A stretch of DNA of 64,000 bases from Umbilicaria muhlenbergii (GCA_000611775.1 KK106981.1:3617370-3681369); one strand, 5' to 3'; numbered from the stretch's first letter, positions 22,784 to 35,923 are shown. Translations and numbers: made by a program. The notes: generated from the sequence alone by a model not told the origin.

Positions 22784-24030
22784 CGTGCCAACAGGTATCT
22801 GGTCTAAAGGCTTCCTGCAAGAACATGCATGTCAGAGATAAGCTTGAAATTTGAATACTTGATCGCACCTTTGCTGCCCTGTCAAGCCCCGTTAGGACAA
22901 TTGTCAGCTGCGTATGCCGAGTCCAGGGTGTGTGATATCAGTGGAGAATCGGGTGTGGTATGATACTGACAGTCCTCCAAGCGCGGCTTGAAGCCGCTTA
23001 CATGGGTGACTTCCTGTGATACTCTATGACTGGTAGTCGATGTTCTGCATCTTGGGGTCTCTGAGCCCGCCTCGAGCACGCCGAGGGCGGCGTAAGGAGC
23101 CATTGGAGGATACGGGGTAAGCGCCGAAGGCTGAGAAGCGAGGGGAGGGCACAAGCGAATCAAATACGAGGAACCCCTGCTAGTCCACCCGTCGTAACGG
23201 CTGCTGTGGCAGGGGTGGCGAAGATCAAGGTCGTGCTTGACTCGATGAGGATCGCGAAGTCCGAAAGGTGCGGATCTTTTACCACTGAGGGATGAGACCT
23301 CGGTCAGAAGTGGCAATACGAGGTAAGTAAGCCATCTGTTGCCAGCCGATTGGGTGCAACAAGTGGCTCATGTCACTGACCTGATAAGTCGACAACCAAG
23401 TTTTAATTCCAGAATCTACGATTGCGATTTCACTTCTCAATGATCGTTGATTTCCAATGACTACACCTTGCATCCGTCCTTCCCAACGTTCTTGCGTGTT
23501 GAGTAGTTCGTGGAGCCCCGCAGCTGAGAATGGGATATGAAGAATCATCTGAATAAATCAAGAATGGAAAGGCGAAGTAAGAAAACCCTAAGCATGAAGG
23601 TCATACGGCTTAAGCTCCTCCTTCACACATTGGGTGTCAATGATGGAGGGTGTCCCGCCCGACGATTGGCACTCGTTTTGACCCTGCGCCTGACGATCGA
23701 ATGTAGAACACCCCGTTCCAAGGGTGGGAAGGAACAATCGCGATGCAATGAGACTACCAAGGAGCATGGTCGGATGTCTCCAATAAGGAGTCTTGAATTG
23801 TTCGAGATCAACTGCGCTTTTCCCGGTAATGTACACTATTTACATTATGATTGCATAGCAATAGGTCAACAGCAGTTGCTCAACAGTACTTCCCGAGCTT
23901 GACCTATCACACCGAGGCTGAGGGGCCTTCCTGATACGACCGTTGAACATGCCTTCACATTCAAAGCTGACAAAGCGCCCTCTTTGCTACGTCTGGACAA
24001 TTTCATTACAGCCAATCACTCCTCGACCTC
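22784..24030. other. Intergenic region upstream of the PLAC8 gene, no gene seen
   Basis: About 1.25 kb. Short frames on both strands show no domain or credible splicing. It should hold the PLAC8 promoter and 5' leader, and the 3' end of the next minus-strand gene. Confidence 0.5.
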
Positions 24031-25283
24031 CTATTCTCGAGGGTCTACGGTTCCTTTGGCTTTGGCAGTTTCCGGACTACCGTCACTCTTCGAAGACTTC
24101 TCCTCATCACCGGCAACATCCGTTGAGTGCTTGGTATCGGTGTTCGTCAATCCTGCTTGCTTGCCAGACATAGTGTTTTGGCTTCCCTCTGGCTTCGATG
24201 GAGCGGGCTGTGTTGTTGTCAGCACACGACCAATAACGACATCTCTCTTGCCTAGATGCCGGGGACTAACCTTATCCCTAACTTTGCCATCCACTCTTGT
24301 TTGCCCTTCAGGGTCTTCAGCTTGTTTTATCCCGTAGTCACTCTCTATCCTCTTCTTGTTTCCACCCTTCGGGTCTGGGTAGCTCTTTCTCGTATCACCT
24401 GGCTTGCCGTCCTTCGTAGCACCCTTGAATTGGACACCTTCGACATCTCCACCGCCATCCTTCAGCTGGGTTTCATTTTCCGACTCCTCGTCGTCCGAAG
24501 TATCTGGAGTGTTTTGCTGCTCTTCTTCCTCGCCACTCGACTCCTCAGACTTACCCTCCTCTTCGTCAGACCCGCTTGTATCATCACTGGACTGCGTTTC
24601 ATCTTTCTCATCACCTTCAGGTTCGCTGTCATTACCGTCCTCGGATGTCGCATCCTCCTCTACATGCTCTTGATGACCACGGCCCTCATGTTCCGGATCG
24701 TGGTGCCCGTGGCCCTTATCTGGACCCGGTTGAAGAAGAAACGCGCAAGATGGAACAGTGACCGCAATGGCTCCAATCAACCTATCAGCAACCATTATAT
24801 TAGCTAATCATACTGCATTGATTTTCAAAAGACATTCCAAGGATGTAAAAGCAGCAGGTACGTGGCCATTAGGATCGGCGGTTGCCTGTTTGGGGGCAAT
24901 GTCAACAATACAACAATCAAGAAACATCCTGTCAGATATCCAGCATGTAAATTCCGGAAGCCAATGGCCCGTATCAATGGCATTCTAGGAATTGCTCGGT
25001 ATTAAGTAGTCGACGGCTCTAGGAACTGAGAAATGCTACTTCTTTTGATCTTGCGCCTGGTAGTGTTTCTAGAGCGCTTGAAGAGACACAGATGAATGAC
25101 AATCATGCGTTGAGCATACCAGGGCAGATCACTTCCTGATTTTGTTGCACCATGATCACCTCCACTTGCATAGCCTCTTCTTAGTATCTGACGCCATAGT
25201 TGAGGGCGAGACGGAGCACGGGCTGTCCTCACAGCTGGGTTCCTGAGAGCACCCCAAGGAATCGAAGCTCGCGGAAGTACCAT
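24031..25283 (-). CDS. Acidic mitochondrial membrane protein, conserved in fungi, function unknown
   Basis: Exons 25283-25120 and 24781-24031 join to 304 residues. The N-terminus is Arg/Ala-rich without acidic residues (MVLPRASIPWGALRNPAVRT), a typical mitochondrial presequence. One membrane segment follows (WLIGAIAVTVPSCAFLL, about 55-71), formed across the intron. The rest is hydrophilic: a His-rich patch (HGHHDPEHEGRGHQEH), about 80 residues dominated by Glu/Asp/Ser, then conserved-looking pieces GVQFKGATKDGKPGDTRK and KKRIESDYGIKQ, and the end ETAKAKGTVDP. I recall similar hypothetical proteins in many filamentous fungi but no assigned function. The intron is 338 nt, long for this region, and could hide a small exon. 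It is divergent from cand1. Confidence 0.72.
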
Positions 25284-25861
25284 TGCAGAAGATAGAATAT
25301 AATTGCGGTGAATACAAAAGTTCTCTGAGAATAAGGGCACTTTCCGTGGGCACTCAATTGGACAAAACCGAGGTAGATGATTGGGAGGTCGTGGTCGGAG
25401 GAGGGTTGGAGCTTTGAGGTTGAGAAGAGACTACGTCAGGCACAGCCGAAAGCTCAAGCTCAACACCAGCAGACACACCTTGCCTTAACAGGAACCCCGC
25501 CGCCCAGGACTGAGGCAGCCCTATCGCAAGGTATTGGGGCTCAGATAATTAGGTCAACAGTAGATTTATCTTGTGTCTCTGGCCTTGAGTTCGTCGTCTT
25601 GTTCCAGTCTCTTAGAATAAACGAAGGGATGCTCTCATTTCCGTGACATGCATTTGCAGAGAGGTGCCACGCGTTTTCTACAGTGTACGTCTGTTTTCCA
25701 CCTCAAATGGGGGGTGTTTTCTAAACAACTGCCAGTTGTGATCTAGCTTTCATTTGACTACCTCACTCACGATTTCCTGCGACCCTGACGATCTCACCAA
25801 ACCCCAATAAGCCAAGATTACCGCCTAATCTGTTTGCCCTCTCAAAGTACATGATCCAACC
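25284..25861. promoter_or_regulatory. Divergent promoter region, mitochondrial protein / cand1
   Basis: About 580 bp between two start codons pointing away from each other. It must contain both promoters. No specific site was recognised. Confidence 0.5.
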
Positions 25862-28800
25862 ATGTCGAGCGCCGTTCCCCAGCACCCAAACGCGAACAAT
25901 GTAGCAGCGTTGCTGCCCAAACTCAACGATCCAGACTCCGACCTCCGGTACATGTCACTCAATGACCTCTACAATATATTGAACGCGGGAGCCCCGAATT
26001 TCCTGCTCAGCGACTATAACACATGCGCACGGACGATCGATGGCCTGCTGAGGACGTTAGACGACCAGAATGGTGAGGTCCAGAATCAAGCGATCAAGTG
26101 GTAAGCGCCTCCAGAACAAGGTACATGGAGAGCTCTTCTCCGGCTAAGTCTGTTCACAGTCTCGGTCCCCTGGCTCAGAAGGTGCCTCCGGAGATTCTGG
26201 CTCCATTGATCGAAAAGCTTTCGAATCTAAAAACCACAAACTCGGTGGATAACTCAATACCTGCTACTGCTTTACGGACCCTGATCATCTCCTTCCCAAG
26301 ACCAGTACCAGCAATACCGCCTTCTAAGCCCACTCAAGACGCATACTCCGCCATCAGCAAAGTGCTCATACCTCGCCTCGTCGGCTACGTAGTGATATCT
26401 CATGGGATCCGAAATCAGCCGAATCCTCCACCTGGGCTGTTGGAAGTTGATCCGGAGAGGGGCGTCGACAGTGATGCAATCGATGTTCTTACTGAGGTTG
26501 TGAGGTGTTTCGGGCCGATGCTTCAGGATGCGGAGAAGAAAGCTCTACAGAGAGCCATCGTCAAGGTTCTCGACAACGAGCGGACAGGGACTATTATCAA
26601 GAAGAAAGCAGTGATTGCAATCTCTATACTGGCAGTCTATCTTTCCGATGCACTGCTGAGCGCCTTTGTCTCTGACACCATCGAGAGCTTCCGAAATCCT
26701 CATTTGACCCTTGCTAAGCGGCGCCTGCTCATTTCTATGGTAGGCTCACTCGCGAGGTCTGTACCACAAAGACTCGGACCTTATTTGAAAACTCTGGCCC
26801 CATTCGTGTTGAGTGCTCTGAGCCAGCAGGAGTACGAAGACTCGCTCGAAGAAATTGCTGAAGATGGTAGTCAAAACCCTGAGATTGAGGATGTCAGGGA
26901 AGCTGCTCTAGTGACCTTGGACAGCTTTCTTTCGTCGTGCAGTACCGAGATGCGTCTGTATACTGAGGAAGCCATTGAAGCCGCACTTCGCTATATTAGT
27001 TATGATCCAGGTTTGGCAATGGTTGAAGATGACGAAGAAATGGGAGGAACTCAAGATAGAGACGACGAGGAAGATGGGGATGGATCTGACGGGCTTGAAG
27101 ACGAAGAGGATGACTTCGAGGAAGAAGAAGGAATGAGTGATGATGACAACGCGAGTTGGAAAGTACGACGATGTGCAGCAAAAGTACTTTACACCATTAT
27201 ATCAACGCGGGGCAGTGGAGACCTCCTGGAGAATGGTACGCTATATGAGAAGGTAGCACCAGCACTAATTAGCTGCTTCAAGGAGCGAGAAGAGAACGTC
27301 AGGCTTGAGATATTAACAACATTGGCATCGTTGGTAAGGAAGACAGGCGAAGGGGTAACGTTACCTATATCTAGTGGGACCGATGCCGGCTATGTCTCGG
27401 CTTCGCAGACGACTTATTCTCGAAAGCGTCGACGAGGTGGAAGTGACGCCAACCTTTTCGATACTCATGGCACCTTTTCTTCCTCTATGGGAGCCAGTTC
27501 GCCAGCCGTTTCGCCACCTCCTGTTTCTGGTCCACGGGCTGATCTTGCCCGACTCAGCTCACCCATCATCCGAGGTGTTGCTAAATTGCTCAGGCAAAGC
27601 TCACTACCTACCAAGCAAGCTGGAATTACTTTACTGCGCGATATGGTTACAGTTCAACATGGCGGGCTCTCTGACCATTTGAGTCAGCTATCTGACCCAA
27701 TCATCGATGCTGTCAAAACTTCGAGTGCGCTAGCCGGGGGCTCTACTACCACCTCAACTGGCGGGGCTGCGTCTGCTACTGGTAGCAGTCTCCGGATCGA
27801 GGCGCTGCAGCTTGTAAGCGTCATCTGCGATACCCATTCATCGAGGCTGATAGTGCCATACGTTGGAGGGATTACCACGGCCGTCATCGCAGCAGTCAAA
27901 GATAAATACTACAAGGTAGCAAGTGAGGCTATCTACACAGCTGAAAGTCTTGTCAAGGTGATTACACCACCTAGATCTGCCGGTGCTGAGCAACAGCATC
28001 AGGCGTATCTGGACAACCTTTTCGATGTGATCCTTGACCGTATCACTGCGTATGACGCTGATCTTGAAGTACGGCAACGAGCTATGCATGCTCTAGGCGT
28101 GCTATTGGCTCGCACATCAGCAACGAATGTTGCAAGGCTCCTTTCACCCACAAAACGGTCGAGTGCACTTGATGTGTTGTATGATCGCCTGAAGAATGAA
28201 ACCACTCGGATCGCGGCCGTAGGAGCAATCGATAATGTGGCGGCGTCAGCAGCAGACAAGGATGGACTAAAATCAGACTGGGTACGAAATGTATCCCTGG
28301 AATTAGGAGCGCAACTGCGCAAGTCTGATCGGATACTGCGAGGTGCCAGCTTGGCGGCTTTGAAAAACATCGTAACCAACCGAGTTGCGCTTGCGAATCT
28401 TGACGACAGAACTGTTCGGGGATTAGTCGAGATGCTTCTCCCTCTGCTGAATGCGAACGACCTTAGTCTTCTGGGTCTGGCCTTAGTCGTCCTAGCGAAC
28501 CTCGTCAAGCGTAATCCCAAGCGGGTTGTCGATAGCAAACTGGACAGTGCATTGTGTACAGTTGTCCTAGCACCACTCGGCGGTGCCGTTCTCGATGCCT
28601 TCCTTGTCCTCGTCAGTGCCATTGGGGAACAGGGCGTTGGTGGAGCACTGATGCAAGGCTTCCTTAAGAATGTGGGGGTTACTGGTGAGCCAGCAATTGT
28701 GGGCAAAGCGATAGGCACACTCCTGGTTTGTGGTGGCCTTACGGTTGGTGTCAAGCTCGAAGATTTTGCAGCTGAATTGCAGTCTGCACAGGATGATCAG

Positions 28801-30096
28801 CGCAAGTGCTTAGCGCTTTCAATCCTTGGTGAAGCCGCTTTTCGCCTAGGAACGGCGTCGTCTCTACGTCCAAACCTTTTCATCACTCATTTCAAGTCGA
28901 AATCGGAGCAGGTACCTCGTGCGGCGGCTGTTGCATTAGGACGTGCAGGAGCTGGTAATGTGCCTATGTACTTACCTGTCATCTTGAAAGACATGGACAA
29001 GTCGGGGGAAACACAATACCTGCTCTTACATTCAATCAAAGAAATATTACAATATGCCAGTAAAACGCGGACTGATCTATCCCCGCATACAAAAGAGATC
29101 TGGAAAAAGCTGCTGGCGACATCACAAGCAGAAGACAATAAGGCTGTGGGAGCTGAATGTATAGGAAGATTGGCTATTATAGAGCCAGGGACCTTTCTTC
29201 CTTTGCTTCAGGTGAGAGTGTGCAGCGTTACCGGTCGGATCAATGGCTAACATAGCACGATCAGGGCTACCTTCAAGATTCAGTGCCCGCGGTGCGCGGT
29301 ATGGTAATCCAGGCAGTACGCTTCACTCTTGCCGATAGTGATGAGAATTTTGACGAGGTCTTGAGGCCAAACCTGATTGGCATGCTGAAGACCATGCTGA
29401 ACGATAGCAACTTGGAGAACCGACGACTGGCCTTGACAACCCTGAACTCTGCCACGCATAATAGACCACACATCATTCTTCCGCATTTAGCCCAGCTGCT
29501 ACCATTAGTGATGAAGGAGTCGAAAATCAAGCCGGAACTTGTGCGAGAAGTACAGATGGGTCCCTTTAAGCACAAGGTTGACGACGGCCTGGAGATTCGC
29601 AAGGTTAGTGCGGCCAGTTCCTTGGCTTCATTGCTCGTCTAACGTCAGGGAACAGAGTGCCTACGAGACTCTATACGCCCTCATGCAAAGCGCGTTCTCT
29701 CGCATCAACCCCATTGATCTTCACGACCGTGTGATTGCGGGTCTCGAAGACGAGCACGACATCAAAGTGCTCTGCAACCTTATGCTTACAAAGCTAGTCA
29801 CGCTGGACCCAGAAGAGACGGTCCGCCGACTCGATTCCATCGCCGAGCGGTTCCGGACCATTCTCGCGTTCAAGCCGAAGGAAAACGCAGTCAAGCAGGA
29901 AGTGGAGAAGGCGCAGGAGGCCAGTAAAGGTGTTTTAAGGGTCACTGTGATACTGCACAATGCGTTCCCGGCCACTGTGGGCCCAGCAGCGACTGCGCAT
30001 GGCCAGGCTTGGAAAGGCTACTGGGAATGGGTGGCGAAGGACTACAAGGCGCCGCTACTGGCCATGGAGCAGGAAGTTAAGAACCAGAATGGTTGA
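25862..30096 (+). CDS. cand1: Cullin-associated Nedd8-dissociated protein CAND1 (TIP120)
   Basis: Exons 25862-26100, 26160-29211, 29265-29603 and 29656-30096 join in frame to 1,356 residues. The protein is all HEAT-like helical repeats. It starts with LLPKLNDPDSDLRYMSLNDL and ends with the TIP120 region (SAYETLYALMQSAFSRINPI, HDIKVLCNLMLTKL). CAND1 wraps around un-neddylated cullins and exchanges SCF substrate receptors. Two inserts break the repeats: an acidic stretch near residues 370-410, and a basic/Ser-rich loop near 498-535 starting YSRKRRRGG, possibly a nuclear signal. In Aspergillus nidulans this protein is split between two genes; here it is one. Introns are 52-59 nt and phase-consistent. 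Confidence 0.95.
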
Positions 30097-31522
30097 TAGC
30101 CAGTTTTGCCGTCGTTGGCATATGGAGAGGCGGTGAATGCCCTCTGCTTTACATTGAGGGACTCCTCACGGTACTTCCAGACAGGTTAGACAAATTCCAA
30201 GAGTCGAACAAGTGACGACCCAGTTCACAATCTAGCACTTGTGCTTGATATACGAGTAAGAGGTTGCTTCTCTTGTCCAATGCCCTTTAAACAAGCGCTG
30301 GTTGAGCGCTAAATCGTAAGAATATTCTGCTTGGCGGTGCATCGGAGTAAGGTAGCATGCTCAACTCGGCGGTATCTTCACCCTTGATCCAAAATTACGT
30401 GTTGTGACAGTGAAACGCTCTGGTGTTTTCAGTAAGATACGAATGGTCTGTTACTCTAGGCCACCCCGCGTTCACGCCTTTAGCGCCGATTGAAGGGTCC
30501 GCTTCATCGCTCGTGGGGCAGTCCGACAGCAGACTTCCGAGGCTTCGGTACTTGCTACCATAGACCATCAAGCCTACATCCTACCGAGTGCCCGTTAACC
30601 TCTCCGCTCGAACCTGCTTTTCGGGTGGCGTGCCAGCAGCGGGAAGCTGTGCCTAAGTCTGTCGCCAGCTCCACGTACTTGGTAGCGGCTGTATTTACCC
30701 TTCCTCGCCTTCCCCACAACCCCATGGGACTGCAAACTACATAACCTTTGTTACCGCTGCCCTTGGAGCAACGGCCTACATAATCGAGCATACCCATCCT
30801 GCTCTGTCTTCCGCTATTTCCTTTGGGGCTTTGTGCTGGACATCGGCGAGGCTATTTCCCACGCTTCCGCTGATCGTCAAGCCACCTCGAAAGTGACCCT
30901 ACGTGCGTCATCGTGCTCCAACGACCACTCCAGGGTTCGAATCCCCAACTTCCCCTGGCGTCAAACAAATTCACCTACTCCACGACGCTGAATGATCGAA
31001 TTGACTATCCAAAGCTCTCACAGACACTCACCACAGTAAGTCCGCATCAGCTGCGCGCGAAGTGAGATGACTCTGCCAACAAGGCACTTTGCCTGAACGC
31101 TGAGAAGAACCCCACCCGCTGTTCAACTCTACGCTGCGTAAAAGGCACCCTTGTTCACGTGTGATTCTTTGATTCCCTGGCAAATTAAGATCCAGATCAC
31201 TCAGGTAGAACCGAGCTGACTTGTGTCTGCAAGTAGTCACTTCGACCAGTTTCCACTTGACCTCCTATCTTCCAAACGGTAACCCCTTCAAGAACGAGTT
31301 TCCAACGGTGCCCGTTGCTCAAGTCTTAGTTGACTTAGGTCTACTGCTCAAACTTGATACGGAATTCTTCTTCTCGGGCCCTTTCGAGGACATAAAAGAT
31401 CGCTACCGGCGTCAAACGAGCGGCTTGTCTCTACCGGAGACTTCCACGATTAATCTTACAAACTGGCAGGCAACAAGAGGCGGAGCTTCTCCACCCAGGG
31501 GGGAGGTGGCTTGTTGAACAGG
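30097..31522. other. Intergenic region between cand1 and PP2C gene, no gene seen
   Basis: About 1.4 kb. GGTTCGAATCC near 30935 resembles a tRNA B-box, but no cloverleaf can be built around it. The right part should be the PP2C promoter and 5' leader; the PP2C frame is open for a few codons upstream of its ATG. Confidence 0.5.
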
Positions 31523-33370
31523 ATGTTCGGAAGTTCCAACAGTCCACCCAAAGACGGCGAGACCATAGTTGCATCACATTCCCCTCCAAAGTCAAGTGTA
31601 GGACCTGGAAGTATACCGGACGGAGTTTCTCTAAGCCCCGAGGATGATGCCTCAAGCAGCGGTGGAGAGAAGAGAACTTCGGTGGGCCCAAGTGCAGGAA
31701 GGAAATCGACTGACGAGGCCAGGCCTAGTGGTGAAAAGAAGCGAAGAAGCAGCGGAGTAGCGAAGGCCAGTGCACTCTTCTCCAGTGCGAGGAATTCATT
31801 GCATCTATCTGGATCTTCGCATTCAACCCCGCCGGATAGTCCACTTATTCCACAGCCAACCCCAATGCAGAAGCTTGGCAAAACAGATGCTGCCCTTAGT
31901 GTACCGCAAGGCTCGCTCAACAATTCTGCAGGAGACTCGCGGCCTGGGCCTAGATCTACATTTCGTGTCGGGGTGACCGAGGACAAGAACAAGAAATGCA
32001 GGCGAACTATGGAGGATACACATGCTTACTTATACAATTTCCTAAGCACTCCTGCTCCAGCCGTCGGACCAGAAGGAACCCCGATTTCACGTACCAAGAC
32101 AAGTGCATCCAAAGATTCAGCGGACTCGAGCAGCAGTCTTTCGGTGCAATCACATGTTGTGGAAACTGATAACGGATATTTTGCCATCTTTGATGGTCAT
32201 GCTGGCACTTTCGCTGCAGATTGGTGTGGTAAGAAACTCCACATTCTGCTGGAGGATATGATACGAAAAAATCCCAATACTCCAATTCCCGAACTCCTGG
32301 ATCAGACGTTCACCAACGTCGATCAGCAATTAGAAAAGCTTCCGCTCAAGAACAGTGGCTGTACAGCCATTTGTGCCGTCCTTAGGTGGGAGGATCGAAT
32401 ACCAAATTCTCAGTCGGCCACGGGCTCAACAGCCATTGCACCTGCAACAGCTGCAGTGGTGAAGGCCTCGGAATCTACGACCGATAGTTCTACTTCTGGG
32501 TCCTTGGAGGCTCTGGCGTCGCAGATCAATGCGGCTTCAGCAGACCCCTCAAGTACCCTACCCAAGCTTCAGGAATCCGCCTTGCGACAGCGTGTGCTGT
32601 ACACAGCAAATGTTGGAGATGCTCGAATCGTGCTTTGCCGCAACGGAAAGGCGCTAAGGTTGTCTTATGACCATAAGGGGAGCGATGAGAACGAAGGGAG
32701 GCGGGTTGCCAATGCCGGCGGCTTGATACTCAACAACCGAGTGAACGGTGTTTTAGCAGTTACAAGAGCACTGGGGGATGCCTACATGAAGGATCTTGTC
32801 ACTGGCCATCCTTACACGACAGAGACGGTAATTCAGCCTGACATCGATGAATTCTTAATCTTAGCTTGTGACGGTGTAAGTACAAGTTCCTTACCTTACT
32901 CTTCACGCCGTTTCTTTGACACATCGTGAACGTAGCTCTGGGATGTATGTACCGATCAGGAAGCAGTCGATCTAGTCCGGCATACACACGATCCTCAACT
33001 TGCGTCTAAACAACTTGTCGATCACGCCCTCGCGCGCTTCTCCACTGATAATCTTTCTTGCATGATTGTCCGATTCGACGGCAAAGCTGTCCAGCAGACA
33101 GTTGAGCGGAAAATGGAACCCATCGGTGTTGAGGGTGATCCTTCATCTACCAAGAAAGGCGGGATTAGTGAGGCGGATGCGATTGTGCAAGAAGCGAGGA
33201 AGAGTATGGACGATTCTGGTTTGGGTGGTAGTGGCAAGGAAGAGAGCCCGTCGTCGGCACGGACGGATCTCAGTCAAGAGACAATCGAGGAGGAGCAAGG
33301 CAAGGAACCCGGACCCGAACTAGATTCGGAGGCCGCAAAGAAGGTGGCTGGGTTGAAGCAGATTCCTTGA
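31523..33370 (+). CDS. PP2C-type protein phosphatase (Ptc1-like)
   Basis: Exons 31523-32875 and 32936-33370 join to 595 residues. The first ATG in frame gives [13 protein letters not shown]. Residues 1-150 are Ser/Pro-rich. The PP2C domain runs from about 150 to 500 with metal ligands visible: RRTMED (Glu164/Asp165), FAIFDGHAG (Asp224), NVGDARIVL (Asp366), LILACDG (Asp450) and STDNLS (Asp489). A Ser/Thr-rich loop of about 60 residues interrupts the domain after CAVLRWEDR. The C-terminal tail of about 100 residues is acidic. The family consists of Mn/Mg-dependent Ser/Thr phosphatases; Ptc1 switches off stress MAP kinase pathways. Assignment to Ptc1 over other PTCs is by general resemblance. 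The intron (60 nt, GTAAGT...GTAG) is phase 0. Confidence 0.9.
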
Positions 33371-34131
33371 CAGGCTGGAACTTGTAGCGATTGCTTTTCG
33401 TTTCGATCTGTGTACTTTCAAGCATAATTGTCGAGCCAGTCGGCAGTGTGCGGTCTCAGGGAGCTTCTTACTTGTGCTCAAAGGTGCGTGTAGCTTTGGT
33501 TATCAATTATCGGGGGCGACACTGAGCGGCGGGTTGACATGAACCCACATCGAATCCATCATGTCTACGCAAATTAGTTGGGACAGGGCCCCCCAATACC
33601 GTGCATCAAGTCCAAGACATCCATGCCTTCCATCGGACAATTCTATGCTTATGCGACACGGATGGAAGTCTACTCTGGCGCGTCATGCCGGCCATATATT
33701 AAGGTACGCCCAGGGGGTTGCCATGCCGGGGGATTACTTTTCGTCTTCGGATTCGTCGTAGCATTATGCCCGGGGTTAACTATTTCGCCAGCGCTGATCC
33801 GTTACCTCCCAACAGCATCATGACTCCCATGACCTGGTTGAAAGGAGGCCGGCCTTTCTGGAATTGCTCCCGTACGAGGCAAGGCACGCGACAGGGCACG
33901 TCAGCGAGCTCAGGTACCTAATTCCTGATTCGAAACACGGACGTATTGAAATGGTATCGAAAGGCGAGAAAGATAGAATCGACGTAGTGCGAAGCTCGGG
34001 ACAATGTCGCCGCAATTGCATGCCGCTTATCTCGAAAAAGTAATTTGTTGGCGCGAGAGCCGAGCTGAAGCTCCACCGACACCTGCAATTCTTCCCATTT
34101 TCCGGTCGACCCCCAAGGCATTGCCATCACA
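33371..34131. other. Spacer between PP2C and NADH dehydrogenase genes, no gene seen
   Basis: About 760 bp between tandem genes. Short frames only. It should hold the promoter of the downstream gene. Confidence 0.5.
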
Positions 34132-35923
34132 ATGGCCACGAAAGCAGCCATGAGGCTTCCAATTGCCTCATCCAAGGCTGCTTTCGCTCTCACCTCAACC
34201 GCTCGCCGGACCATCAGCACCTCGCCGCGGCAGAGCATTGCCAACGCACGTGTCACTGTTAAACCGGCTTTCTCTCGATCAATCCTACAGCAACAATTCC
34301 GGCGGTCGTACGCCGAGAGTGTGTCACCCAAGACGAAGAGACGAGGTCGCACCTTTCTCAAATGGACATGGCGGGCGATTTACCTGTCTGCGCTGGGCGG
34401 GATTGGCTGGCTCACGTACAACATCTACACATTACGAACGCCACGGGAGCAATTCGAGCCAGATCCATCCAAGAAAACACTTGTGATCCTAGGTACGTAT
34501 GCTTCTTCCAGACCTCGCGGGGTGCCTACTCACCATCATAGGTACCGGCTGGGGCGCCGTGTCTCTTCTGAAGAAACTCGACACCGAAAACTATAATGTT
34601 ATCGTCATCTCTCCGCGCAATTTCTTCCTCTTTACGCCCCTGCTCCCGTCATGTACGACGGGAACAATCGAGCACCGATCGATCATGGAGCCTGTCCGGA
34701 ATATTCTGAGGCATAAGAAGGCTGTTGTGAAGTATTACGAGGCAGAGGCGACCAAGATTGATTACGAGAAAAAGGTTGTCTACATCAACGATGAGTCGGA
34801 GGTCAAAGGTGACACTTCATCAACAGAAGTTCCCTTTGACATGCTAGTTGTTGGCGTTGGCGCCGAAAATGCGACCTTTGGTATACCCGGTGTGCGAGAG
34901 CATTCCTGCTTCTTGAAGGAAGTAGGCGACGCCCAACAAATCCGAAAACGAATCATGGATTGCGTGGAAACTGCAAGCTTCAAGGACCAATCGCCAGAGG
35001 AAAGGAAACGACTTCTGCACATGGTTGTTGTTGGAGGAGGCCCTACGGGTGTCGAATTCGCCGGTGAACTACAGGACTTCTTCGAACAGGATCTCAAGAA
35101 ATGGGTTCCAGAAATTACGGACAACTTCCATGTTACATTGGTTGAAGCGCTTCCCAATGTTCTACCCATGTTCTCGAAACAGTTAATCGACTACACTGAA
35201 TCCACTTTCAAAGAAGAATCCATCACCATTCGGACCAAGACCATGGTCAAAAAAGTCACCGACAAGTACATCGAAGCCGAATACACAAAACCTGATGGGA
35301 CCAAGCAGACGGAAATCATGCCATATGGCCTGCTGGTCTGGGCAACAGGCAACGCCCTTCGGCCAGTTGTCAAAGATCTCATGAGCCAGATCCCGGCGCA
35401 AAAGGACTCGCGCCGTGGGCTCGCCGTAAACGAGTACCTCGTCGTCAACGGCACCGAGAACGTGTGGGCCGTCGGCGACTGCGCCATCGCCAACTACGCT
35501 CCCACCGCGCAGGTGGCCAGTCAAGAAGGCGCCTTCCTCGCCCGCCTTTTCAACTCACTTGCCAAGACGCAAGCCATCAACGCCGAACTCGCCCAACTCT
35601 CCGATGCGCAAGCCAAAGCCAAGGCGGAAGACCGCACCGAGATTCTCTCGGAAATCAAAACCCTGCAGAAGAAACTCCATCGCGTCAAGCAGGTCGGACC
35701 GTTCGAGTACAGTCATCAGGGCAGCTTGGCATACATCGGCAGTGAGCGGGCGGTGGCGGATATCAGCTGGTTGAGTGGGAACTTTGCCAGTGGAGGCACG
35801 CTGACGTATCTGTTCTGGAGATCGGCATATCTTTCCATGTGCTTCAGTACGAGGAACAGGGTCCTGGTTTGTCTGGATTGGTTGAAGGCAAAACTGTTCG
35901 GTAGGGACGTGAGCAGAGAGTGA
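34132..35923 (+). CDS. nde: Mitochondrial alternative (type II) NADH dehydrogenase, external type
   Basis: Exons 34132-34492 and 34542-35923 join to 580 residues. The N-terminus is a Ser/Arg/Ala-rich presequence (MATKAAMRLPIASSKAAFAL), followed by a membrane segment (AIYLSALGGIGWLTYNIYTL, about 84-103). The FAD-binding fold has VILGTGWGA (about 118-126) and the NADH-binding fold VVVGGGPTGVEFAGEL (about 282-297); NVWAVGDCA is the second FAD contact. The enzyme passes electrons from NADH to ubiquinone without proton pumping. The presequence plus membrane anchor is the layout of Nde1/Nde2 enzymes facing the intermembrane space. I see no EF-hand insert, so it resembles the calcium-independent NDE2 form. 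The intron is 49 nt. Confidence 0.92.

Noticed and set aside
30915-30965. tRNA-like B-box GGTTCGAATCC
   Set aside because: The T-stem pairs only in its inner bases, and no D-arm, anticodon arm or matching acceptor stem can be built around it.
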